Shown in pieces: positions 37,601 through 47,700 of a DNA stretch of 64,000 bases. A program made the translations under genes and the position numbers. Origin of the DNA: Sipunculus nudus (Eukaryota; Annelida; Sipuncula; Golfingiida; Sipunculidae); assembly GCA_026874595.1 (NCBI GenBank), contig CM049306.1:8428519-8492518 (forward strand), given 5' to 3'. Positions within the stretch are counted from its first letter, which is position 1; each line of letters begins with the position of its first letter. The notes below the pieces were generated by a model that worked only from the letters and a program-made list of their open reading frames with translations, did no database searches and was not told where the DNA came from.

Positions 37601-38381
37601 CTTATGGGACACAATGACTCTCAAACAACACCACTTTTCATTATATAACCCATATTTTTCTGAAAAATTTACATCTCCTTATATTACAGAATATAAATTT
37701 TATTTATAATTTGCATTAAAGATTGTAAAAAGACCATTGAAAAAAAAGGCAAAAAACAATGAAGGGTATGGTTCTCAGGCACTGACCGCGTAAATTTTAA
37801 CCCCCTATCCCTTCCCACATCAAACATTTTTATTTTTATTTTAATCTTTCAAGAAGAAAAATAATGCAATTTATGTAGTGCATGCTTATCCCTGATCATG
37901 TAACATTTTTATTGAAACATTCAATAAAAGGGAAACAGTAAAATACCTCCCGCACTGATTTCAGAAAAAAGTGCCCGGGAACCATACCTTTTTATATTTT
38001 TGGCCTAAAAAGTTGATACACATTAACTGATAATTCAACAAAACCGAACCATTTTCATCCCCTGAAAGAGGCACAATCTAAACAACCAGGATAAGATTTT
38101 ATTCTGAAGGTGCAAAATCTTTATTAGAATTCAAAATAATAAACAATGATTAGCTCTTACTATTCAACAGAGCAAATATAATATCAGCTGTTTCTTAGCT
38201 ACTTCAAAACAAAGCATGGATGTGTATGCCTGGGGCCTGTGATGGGGTGATACACCACTATTAATCGATCAGTATACGATCGGCTGCTGTGTGTTTTACC
38301 CCTGGATCACTTACTAGTCCCGTCCAGGATTTCGCCCGTGGGAGAGGATGAGCCCCGGGTGCTGCCGATGCAGCCTCCCAT
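25242..38381 (-). CDS. UBTD2: ubiquitin domain-containing protein, UBTD1/UBTD2 family (3 exons, complete)
   Basis: The coding exons are 38381-38315, 31377-31141 and 25645-25242. They total 708 nt and 235 residues, matching the roughly 230 residues of animal UBTD1/UBTD2. Phases fit (1 nt carried at each junction) and all introns are GT/AG. The N-terminus MGGCIG has Gly2 and Cys4, a typical myristoylation/palmitoylation start also seen in vertebrate UBTD2, so membrane anchoring is likely. Residues of about 27-110 hold the UBTD domain, with [32 protein letters not shown] and [16 protein letters not shown]. Residues of about 150-228 form a ubiquitin-like fold ([35 protein letters not shown]). Family members bind ubiquitin and E2 enzymes of the UBE2D group and modulate ubiquitin signalling. 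I chose the UBTD2 symbol from the MGGC start; the invertebrate gene may predate the UBTD1/2 split. It is divergent from MMS19. Confidence 0.96.
26220..27085. repeat. 30-bp minisatellite in UBTD intron 2, about 29 copies
   Basis: The unit is TGATCTGTGTTTTGGTCTGA followed by TATCATCAGA. Variants alternate TATCATC / TACCATC / TTCATC. Because 30 is a multiple of 3, long frames stay open on both strands (10-residue period [10 protein letters not shown] or [10 protein letters not shown]), with no start context or homologue. Each unit holds the palindrome TGATATCA and the inverted pair ATCATC-A-GATGAT. Confidence 0.95.
27923..28010. mobile_element. short MITE with pogo/Tigger-like ends
   Basis: An 88-bp stretch starts CAGTAAAACCTC after TA and ends GAGGTTTGACTA before TA. 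Eight to ten bases of the ends are inverted copies. The end sequence and TA flanks resemble pogo-type Tc1/mariner MITEs. There is no coding capacity. Confidence 0.5.
28195..30690. repeat. R3 repeat element split by a Helitron-like insertion
   Basis: The left end is CAAG, then TGACCCATAGGTCA and CACTCAGCTGA. R3 phrases run to 28857 ('ttgtatcaaatttttaa') and resume at 30561 ('ttattctggggggggaggg') through 'caaggatgtcagtcctaact' and TTTCAGTCAGCTGG near 30690. The segment 28858-30560 is foreign to it. Confidence 0.75.
28858..30560 (-). mobile_element. Helitron/Helentron-like non-autonomous element (H1), nested copy
   Basis: Read on the minus strand it starts TTGTATCCATCAAAAC and ends with a subterminal TGGATACATGTAG, then CCCATATTCTAG and a T. 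GTATCC at the start is therefore mirrored near the other end, and the end is CTAG. The interior is about six tandem units of some 270 bp marked by GGTGGCGCCACC, 'gatatgagtgattttatccc' and 'gataaagagctatgtgagat'. There is no target-site duplication. The reading frames inside are all short. Confidence 0.75.
30691..31140. other. intron sequence adjoining UBTD exon 2
   Basis: Nothing is recognised beyond the intron itself. Confidence 0.5.
31141..31377 (-). CDS. UBTD2: UBTD coding exon 2
   Basis: A 237-nt exon with acceptor CTGCAG|TATC and donor ACAG|GTAAG. It encodes [10 protein letters not shown] through [10 protein letters not shown], the core of the ubiquitin-binding UBTD domain and the best conserved part of the family. 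An internal Met could mislead a single-exon prediction, because the conserved KWKSD segment lies upstream of it. Confidence 0.97.
33410..33590 (-). mobile_element. tRNA-derived SINE with a V-core-like domain
   Basis: On the minus strand it opens GGGACCTGGTCAGCTGAGTG, with A-box-like TCAGCTGAGTGG, and has a B-box-like GGCTTGATTCCC about 45 bases on. Further on, CTCTGGGTCCTCCGGTTTCC matches the conserved central domain of V-type and related metazoan SINEs. Bivalves are known to carry such SINEs. The 3' tail was not resolved. Confidence 0.7.
35458..36909 (-). mobile_element. Helitron/Helentron-like non-autonomous element (H1), second copy
   Basis: It has the same architecture as the copy at 28858. 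On the minus strand it starts TTGTATCCGCCAAAACAGAG and ends with subterminal GGCGGATACACGTAG, a hairpin arm pair GTAGT / ACTAC, then CCCGTATTCTAG and T. About five tandem units carry perfect GGTGGCGCCACC palindromes. Its 5' end folds into a long hairpin (36878-36907). Confidence 0.75.
36878..36907. other. 30-bp hairpin at the 5' end of the H1 element
   Basis: GTATCCGC pairs with GCGGATAC, and AAAAC with GTTTT, leaving a 3-nt loop and one bulged base. The copy ending at 30560 has a decayed version of the same structure. Confidence 0.75.
38315..38381 (-). CDS. UBTD2: UBTD coding exon 1
   Basis: Encodes 22 residues starting [16 protein letters not shown], then one base. The donor is A|GTAAGTG. 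The start is supported by the conserved MGGC motif and by phase agreement with exon 2. It was too short to appear as a long reading frame. Confidence 0.9.
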
Positions 38382-38689
38382 CCCGGGGCAGAATCTTAGT
38401 CGCCACAGGGGGAAGGGTTTTGTTGTCAGTCACTCCTGTCACTTCCCGAAACCATTTAAATCCGGAAGTCATCTGCGCTCCGCACTAAATATAAACCATC
38501 AGATGATTGGCTGAAAACAAAAACGTTCCACCATAGAAATATTCTTTCTCAGAAATATTTATTTTACTGACAAGCATAACATTGTATGATATGATTGTAT
38601 GGTTTTTGGGATATATGAGGCACTAACGGTACAGTGTTTCTGGTTTTCATACTAATTATGTCATAACGACATGGCTGCTGAATAGCAAA
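38382..38689. promoter_or_regulatory. bidirectional promoter between UBTD and MMS19
   Basis: These 308 bp separate the two divergent start codons and must contain both 5' UTRs. Visible sites are CCGGAAG (ETS/GABP type) at 38462-38468, a CCAAT box as ATTGG at 38506-38510, a TATA-like AAATATAAA at about 38487-38495, and CACTTCCCG near 38440. ETS and CCAAT elements are usual in bidirectional housekeeping promoters. No start site can be fixed from sequence alone. Confidence 0.7.
38671..38685 (+). other. five-codon upstream ORF of MMS19
   Basis: ATGGCTGCTGAATAG (Met-Ala-Ala-Glu-stop) ends 4 bases before the MMS19 start codon and is not in frame with it. If transcription starts upstream, ribosomes would meet it first. 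Confidence 0.5.
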
Positions 38690-38771
38690 ATGGCAGCGCC
38701 CTTGTGGAAGGGTGCGATGGAGAGTTATATGGTCGGCTCGGATATAAACGGAGCCGACTCGATTGCTCAAG
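38690..38771 (+). CDS. MMS19: MMS19 coding exon 1
   Basis: Encodes MAAPLWKGAMESYMVGSD... 27 residues plus one base. The donor is AAG|GTAAAG. The N-terminus of MMS19 is poorly conserved, so the assignment rests on three things: the LW start, the exact phase match (G plus AG makes Glu before VLSKDLQLL), and the position head to head with UBTD. The ATG context (AAAATGGCAG) also resembles a YY1 site. Confidence 0.75.
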
Positions 38772-41700
38772 GTAAAGCTTGTTTGACAACATGCAGAATA
38801 GTCTTCTCTCAAATGTCGTGTACTTGTGGTATCTGTCAAATAAATGGCAATAACGGGAATTTTGTGAAATGACACCCACCCTGAACCATGGAAACAGCTG
38901 GGTGGCGTAACTGGGAATGACTAAGAGTGAGAAACACAAGTAACTGTCATCCGCAAATTTTAGATGCCCGAAGTCCGTTTCAGCCCCGCTCACCGATTTT
39001 CAAAGCACATTTGTTGCAGAGAAAATGCTCAAACTTTTAAAGAGTTTCACTCTATAAACGAGGCCGAGGTGATTTTGGTAATTACCACAACCAAAAGGGG
39101 GCAGCACGAGAAACCTTGAAGATCCTCCAGTCAGGAGTATCAAGGGATTGGCACATTTTGTCAATATTAATAACAATGTGTCCTTGTTAGAAATTGTTTT
39201 CTCATATTTTAGAGAATAATAACTAGAATCTCAGGAAAAAGGTTGCATTCAGAACACTTTATAATACAATTATGTAAAATGTTTTTAGATATCATTTGAG
39301 GAAAACAGTTCAGGAAACCACAATAGAACGCGGGCTTCGCTTCTATTGAGGAAAATATAAATAAAACTCTCCGTTTATCTTTATATTTTATGTTATAAAA
39401 TTGCTACATGTTCTTAAGAGTTAAAACTTTTAAATCCAGATGATTAATGGATTACGTGTTCAGTAAGCTGTTTAAAATATTTTAAATTTAATTACTGCTA
39501 ACATTGATTCCATAGTTACTTTACGTATATTTAAAACATAAATGGTTCTTTGTCAGGCCAACATGTAAGTAATCCAGCGCATGTGTTCACTGAATCGGCA
39601 AGACTGTTCTCTGCTCTGTAGTGTCTGAGATTTACTGTCTATCATTTCAAACATTTGAAACAAGTATGGTAATATTGTATTCAAAGCTATTTCGCCTCTG
39701 AGACGCTATGACATGCAGTAATGTGCAGTTTGAAAGATTTTTTTAATAAGATATAGGGTGAGAATTTTTTAATGTGCAGTTTAAATCGGCTCTAAATCTG
39801 ACTTTCTGTCGTATTCCATGTATTGGATATAATTCCGTTTTTGAACCCTATTTCCGTTTTCGAACCCTTATTCCGTTTTTCCATTAAAACGGAAAAAACA
39901 GGGCTCTACCTATTTTAACTCCTTCTTTTCCCTGTAGATGTCCCTACACTCAACTCTTCTAACATTAACAACCACTAAGCATCAGAAGTCGCTTGAATGG
40001 GGAATCGAACCTACGATCTCTAGACTGGGAGCCCTACACGCTAATAAGTGAGCCATGAAGATGAGATACCAGCAGAAGCGAGTTTTGTTCATTTATATCT
40101 GCGATTGAAGCGTCATCTATTGGGAAAATGGGAAACCATATACTATTTGAACAGGAAAATTAAGCTTTAGGTGGGGGCTCCGCCTCCACACCCCCTTTCA
40201 GATGGGGAACCCAGGTTTCCCGGACCCCTCCTCCTCTAATATAATAAACTCCAGTTATGAGCAAAATTATATACGGGAATCAAAATTAAATACGGGAATT
40301 CTCAGGAAAATAATATGTATCAGCCTTTTTCAGGAAACAATTTATTATGCGACACCCATTGTGCATAAGGTACCGGCGGTAGACTGAAGCCCGGTTTATA
40401 TAGTTCTGCCCAGTTGAGGGCCCAACGAACCCTATAGCATGACCTCCGGGGCTACCCAAGTCCACCATCTGACTATTTTAAAGTCCAGGCTGGTAAGTCC
40501 GATGGGCTAGTCATAAACAAGTTAATCCTTACACACACTCTAAACCCCAACAGGGATTTAATGACATTAAAATTTAAAGGAACCAACTGCCAGAAGGATC
40601 ATTTCATTTGGCAAAGGTTAGGCAAAATGCTTCTTGCGCAAACGATTTTTCCTTCGTGCCAAAATTTCCATGACAAAATGTATGAAAATTTTTGCTGTCA
40701 AAATGTATGAATATCATCTTTCCACCCTCCTTGTGACCACTTTTGTGCTACAATTAGCGTTGATACTGTCCCCTGCAGTTTCTTTTCTTTCAACTTTGAC
40801 ATTTTTCCTGTAGTGAACCGCGAGGCCAGCAGCAGAACTTGTTAATGAACACGGTCTGTAGTACTGACTTGATGCGAGCTGGTCTCAAAAGTTATTCAAA
40901 GATACAAGTTTTGCTTGTTTAATCTTACACTGTATAACATAATAACATAATTCATTTCAGCAGTAATATTTTTACTATTTGACGAATAGTGGTGTCCAAG
41001 AAGTCCTACTGCCAGTGGAAACAAATCCGATGTAATACGTGGTTGCATGCGTTGTCACATAGAACATTGACTTAGCCTCTTGAACAAACACATGGTGGCG
41101 CTCCAGCAGGCTGTTCCTTTCTGTGCTGTACTTCCCCGTTCATCTATTGGAAATTAAATTGAACAGCTGTATGCAGTGTACTGTGTACGGTAAAAGGAAC
41201 AGCCACTTGTCCTGTCCAATCTGTTTTGCATGAGCTCTTCATGACACCTGCAGGGTCAAAAAGAGTCAAAAGATTTTTCTGGCAGATCACCGATCATCAA
41301 CCCATCTCAGTTTAAAGCAAAAATCACTTGTTTTCATGTTATTTTTTTATCTAAAACGGGCACATGTTCAGGTTGTAACATCAGATTTTTCAAAGTCAAT
41401 TCAGTTGATCAGTGAGATTTTCAATTGAGCATAGGGACAACAAACATGACATTAACAATTATGACCACAGGTACTTGTGAAAAAATATTCTGATATTTTC
41501 TTGAAAATTCCAGAAAGTAACAATTTTCAGCCCAGATTAAGATTTAGAATAGAATGACAATTGTATAAGTCAAGGAACATATTTTTTGGATACCTCAAAG
41601 GGAGTTTGTTATGAATTTGTGGAAATTTTTGTATGGTTTATTGCAAAATAAAAAAAAACGAGCAGATTTTCTCTGCAACCTTAATGTGCACACTGCATTT

Positions 41701-44700
41701 TTAGCTCAGCTGACTATAAGTCATCTGAGCTATAGTCGTGGTCCATTGTCCGTCGTCCGTCCGTCTGTCAGTAGATGTGGCACGTTTTGAAACTGTAAGA
41801 CCTAGGAATCCAAAAATCAGCATAATGTTAGATGTCCCCAAGGTCTCCTACCAAGCCAAAAACTGGGTCTTTGCGACTTCATTCCTTTTAGAAATTAAGG
41901 AAAAACCTCAATTTTTTATTAAAAACCTATTTTTACTCTTCGGGACTGCCCAATATCAAAACCACTCATCTGTTTTTTCTCATATTTACCATAATTATTC
42001 CTCTATATAGTTCCTATGTACATGCCAGAAATTATGTCTGTATTATGTAAATTTAAAAAGTTATGGGCCCAAACATAATGCATTGTGTAAAAAATCAGGA
42101 AAGATATTTGATCACTTAACACAAAATATGTTAAAGCTATAAACTTTTTTTCCAGTAATATAACTTTAATTAATCAAAATTAAATTGTATACCCAAAATT
42201 TGATCAAAATCTTAAAAATTTTTTAAAATATTAACAAAAATAAAAAATTAGTACCTTAAATTTTGCCCAACTTTGACCATGGCACGTTTTTTTTTCCTGT
42301 AAGTACTGTGGATTTAATTTTCACAGCATGTTTTTTTTAGCATTTTGTCTGTAAACACCAAAAACTGTAGATTTTATTCAAGTTTTCAAGCACCATGTAA
42401 CATATTGTTTACATCAAGCTAGTGTCATGCAGTTTGCAAGTGCTCAGCTCCCCAGCTTCAGCTCTCAGTTCCTAAAATTTGGCATGCAATTAGATGTCTC
42501 AAAAATCCCCTACCATGCCAAGAATTTGGTCACTAGGACTTAATACCTTCGAGATATTAATGAAAAACTTCATTTTTTCATTAAAACCCCATTGTTACAC
42601 TTCAAGACTGCCTAATATCAAAACCATTGATCTGACTTTAATCATATATAATATACATATTTTTCTATACATTCTCTATGCAAATGCCAGAAATGATGTC
42701 AGTATTGCGTAATTGTTTTAAGTTATGGGCCCAAACATAATGCACTTTGTAAAAAATCAAGAAATATATTTACTCCCTTAACAAGGGGCTTGCTGAAGCT
42801 AGAGATTTTTTGTCAGGGATGTAACATTATTTAATCAAGATTCAATTGAATACCCAAAATTAGTTCTGAATTTTTCAAATTTTATAAGTTTTTAGTATAA
42901 ATATAAAATTAGTACCTTAAATTTTGCCCAACTTTGACCATGGCATGTTTGTTTCCTGTGAGCACTGTTGATATAATTTTTATATCATGCACACATAAAG
43001 ATTTCAGCTTTTTAGTTTAAAAAGCTGAAAGAAATTGGCCAAAAATTGTAGCTTTTATCAATGTTTTAATGAGACCATGTCAGACCTTGGCTCTCTGTAG
43101 CACCTCTTGAGTCACCTGTATGTTGACCTTGTTGAACTTTCAGCAAATTATGCATGCTTGAGGCGAGGCATAAACTGGGGCTCCAGGCAGCTTATTATAT
43201 AATGGCCAGCCACAGTTGATCCAGGTGTCCAACCCAACTCATCTAGTAGTTTTAACCAACAACATAACAATAAATTAATAAATTTTTATTGGTTTTTAAT
43301 TACAAATTAAAGAAAAATAGAAAAGGAATTTGTTAGTTGATAATAACAGGAAATTAACTTGCAGTTACCGATGATATAAGAAACTTGTATCGATGGATAG
43401 AATGTCACGTCTTCCAAATAACACCATGCAGTCACCTATGGTATTTTTCAGGTCAATTTTTATGATAAAAAAGTAAATCATATTATTCATAACTAATCAT
43501 TAGGGATCATATGAAGGAAATTAATGATAGACAAAGATGCAGTTGATAATATTATTATCTAGATTCCTACTGTGTTTATAGTTAGTACATTGATGTGAAA
43601 TTAGTCCAAAATGAATATATTAAATTTTTTTTTTAATATAAATAAAAGCCATAAAACCAGGTACTTATGATCATTATTTAAATGTGTGAATTTTGTATAT
43701 TCTGGATTCTCAACATCATTGTTTGGTGAAAACTGAATAAATACCAGACATTGTGCTAAATACTTTGCAATTGTATTTAAACACAAATATGAATATGTAC
43801 TCCATTATAAAATTTCTTTCATAAGAATGGGAATTCAGGTAAAAATGAAAGTATATGAATACCAGTGCAAATACTTTCAAAATGTATTAATGAATGCATT
43901 CATGAATATATTCTTTAATATTATTTTAATAATCATTTCAGTTATATTTTATTTGAAAAAAATCATACTATTCTCTTATTATTTTTAATAAAAATTATAT
44001 TTGGGACAATATTTGTAATTTTTTTAATAAATAGTGAAACTCTTATATTATATGTTCTGCTTATAAGTTATATGGCCAAGTCAAAATCTGTGTGACAATC
44101 GCACTCCATTTGTTAATAAAATAAATGAAATTAATCCTCTTCCCTGTCTCCAAAGGTAATATCAAAATCATACATAAGCTAAACAACAACAACTCATAAT
44201 ACAGCTTATTTTTATTACCACATAAAACCAGCATGTGCCTCATTTCTAAATCATATTTTTTTATCATATATAACAGCTGAGCGCCGTGACCCATAGGTCC
44301 CTTGTTGTAATCAAAAGACACCTTTTGGGCAATTTTAAATTCTAAATCCAGGATGGTTGGGAAGGGGTACACATTTTTCATGTTTTCTCAATACCGATGA
44401 CACAATTAAATTTTTAAACTAAAATGTCTTCTTTTTACTATTTTGCAAAAATCAAAAACAAATTAATACATCTCATGAATGGTGTTTATACCGGACACAA
44501 ACATGAATGTATGTATAAAGGAATTCATATATTTTGTCTATTTGACTTCCCTGGACGCCATCTTGGCCAAAATGTCTCATTGTCATCAGATTATTTTATG
44601 ATATCTAGTAATTTTGTTGAAACATATTGGGCTAGTGTAATTTATCTGCGGGCTAGTCAGAAACCAAACTTGACTAGCCCATAGGTTAGTCAGCAAAACA

Positions 44701-47700
44701 AACTTTGTCAGGCCCTGCAGTTCCTTAAAAAATAACAGAGAAGCACAGATCATGTCCAAACATTGAAAAGCAGGCACTTGATAGTGAACATTAATAGAAA
44801 AATGTTGTTGTAGGAAAGTTTATTGTAAAGAATATTAGATGAAAAAGTACATTGGAATTTAGTTGAAACTATTTATATGACATCTATATAATTAATACGG
44901 AGTTGGGTTTTTTCTTGACCACTGTTAAACTGATTCCGTTTCGATTTGACTCTCCAAATTCAGCAGACATATCAGTGGTGTGCTCCTCCAAGACAAGTTT
45001 GTTTTATTTTGTGGGATTTTGCCCTATTAAGCTGAATAATAAATAATTTTAATATTCCCCCATTAGATGCCCCTATTTCTTTTGTGCTGCAAGGTCCTCC
45101 ACGCTTGTGACGCTTTATCAGGAGGCGCCTCGGGGATTTTCATTGGCCTGTTAAGACCGTGGCCAGAGCACATGTCCTGCCAGAAATGCATTTCTGTGCA
45201 ATACGTGGTCACCCGGGTCCACTATAATCCCCATTGATCCCCCATATCCATTGTAAGGCCTCTAAAGGAATTTTCTCTCTCAAAACGGAGTAAAGATTTT
45301 TAATCCAAAGACTACATTTCCGCTTTTAATGCGAGGGCTTTTCAGTTTGGTCAACACTGGGCACTGAGTCCAGTGATGTGACCACCCTTTGACATTTTTT
45401 TATGGGTTACAGGTATGTTGCTTTTTATGCATTCAAAAATATCTTCCCATGATAACCATGGTTTCAAAAGTTTGGCCAAGTCATGTTTTATGAAGGTTTT
45501 TTTCAAGCCCCACAACTTAATTATCATTTGGGTTGGGTTGGGGGGTGATGGGGTGGGTGGGTTCACATATATTTGTTAAGATCCGTTGTCTGTAGGGACG
45601 GTGAAACATGAAAAAAATATCACCAGTACATCTTTAAATTGATAACAAACTAGAATCTGCGGTCATGGCGTACAGACCTCAACCAGAATCTCCTTTAAAA
45701 TCAGTCATGCGTTCTTGTGTTTGCGTTTCATGTGTGAACACTATCATGCTTCAGTAACACAAGTTCACCTTGTGAGTGGCAGAACAAACAAATACGAATG
45801 GGTGGCTTCCACATGGGGACAAAGGAATGGTCCTTTGTCATAATGGTTTTTAAGAAAACATATATGTGGCGATTCTTATTACCTTCAAAATGAAATGGAC
45901 TATTGATATGTCTTTACCCAAACCCTCTACAAATGTTCAGCAAAACATTTTTCGCCTGACACGCTTATTCAAGAAGCGACCTGTAATCCCCACTGAACCC
46001 CATTTCCATTATATCGCCTGTTAAGGAATTTTACTCTGTCAAAAGGAAGTAAAGATTTTAAATTCAAGTGCTGAACACATGTCCACATGAACATTTTTAT
46101 AGGGAGCACTTTTGGTTGAGTGGACACAAAGAGCTGAGACCCTTTACATGATCACCGTTTTATAGGTTTACATATATGTTGATTTTTATACATTCAGAAG
46201 TATCTTTCCATGATAACCATGGTTTTAATAGTTTGGCCGATTTATGGGTTGTTTGATAAAAAGTTTTTTTTTTTCAAAAGGAATCCCTGGGAGTGCGGGG
46301 GGTTAGTGAGATTGCACACACTTCCAAGGGTCCTCAATCTCTTGGGGTCTTTGAAACCCCCACCAGAATCTACTAATCAGTTCATACGTTCATAAGTGCA
46401 CGTTTCATGTAAAACATTGTCATGGTTCAGAAACACGGGTTCACCAGGCGAGTGGCAGAACAACTGCATACGAATGGGCGGCTTCTACTCGGGGACAAAG
46501 GAATAGCCCCTTATAATTATTCCTTTGTGGAATTGTGATTATGGCACTTAAGAAAAAAATATATTATGGTGATTCCAATTACCTCCAAAAATGTAATGGA
46601 TTACAGATGCAGACCCCTCTACAATTTAAAAAAAAAACTGTATATTTTATTTTGCGTTAATTTGCTTAAAGACAATGCAAGGAACCAAGGCTGAAGTGGT
46701 TTCTTTGCTAAATGCTTTTTATCGAAATATATCAACCTGCTTTCCTTTTATCTGGGAGAGTTGTCAATTTTGCATCAGACCTGCTTATTCCATGACAATT
46801 TACAGTACTTAAACCAAAAATTTTATAATGTTGGAATATATTTTTCTGGTCCTATCTTGTTCACATGGGCAGCTATACATTTCGCGTTCAAGAGACTCCA
46901 ACGACATATGCATGTGTAAACAAAAAACGCATATGTCTATTAATATGCCTTAGACTATACACTCAACTGACTACACTGAATAAACATGGTGATTCACAAT
47001 GTCACCTGAGCTTTAACTAATACAAAGCATCTTTCATATAATTTCACGGTAGAATGTTTCTTCATACAATCATTATATCTATGATATTTTCAAAGCAATG
47101 AAGCTGTTGGACCTATGTTTGTTATCGGAAAAAAACTTCTCACTTGAAAATTTGTACACCCTGTATGTGCATCACGTCTCTTTCCAAAATTTATTTTTTT
47201 TGTGTGATTTCTGGAATACAATAACTTTTCTTTCTATGTTGATATTTACGGAGAGGGTTTTCCCAGAGAATTCTAGCAGAAGTAATCTTTATATCATATA
47301 AGTGAAACACATGAAAAATGTTCCTGCAAAAACCTTATGATTAAAATATGCGTTGTTTTGTTCCTCTCAGCTCATTACAAAAATATGCCTCAGATAAGAG
47401 CCGTGGATTTTCCAAGGGAGTAGCTAGTATAATATAAATATGGAGTGCAGTGCCAGTTAGAATTAGGCATTTGGCAGTTTGTTGGATTTAAATAGATTTT
47501 TGGCAGATGCATATGAGGAAGAATATATTTATTCTAGCAGTCTGACTGGTTAAAACATTAGTATGTACAGAATGCATTAATATCATTAATGTAAACCACA
47601 ATATACATTTTAAAAGTTGAATATACAAAAAATAATCCTCTATAAACTATGATTCCCCTATGACCATCACCTGTTTAAAACTTCTTTTATGGTGTCCTAA

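Larger units (their letters stand above)
31378..38314 (-). other. UBTD2: UBTD intron 1
   Basis: 6,937 bp. Apart from a SINE near 33.5 kb and the H1 element at 35458-36909, it is AT-rich non-coding DNA with no supported gene, notably 31400-33400, 33600-35390 and 36981-38314. Confidence 0.85.

Noticed and set aside
40010-40080. functional tRNA gene
   Set aside because: A- and B-box-like segments are present, but I could not fold a convincing acceptor stem. A SINE head is more likely.
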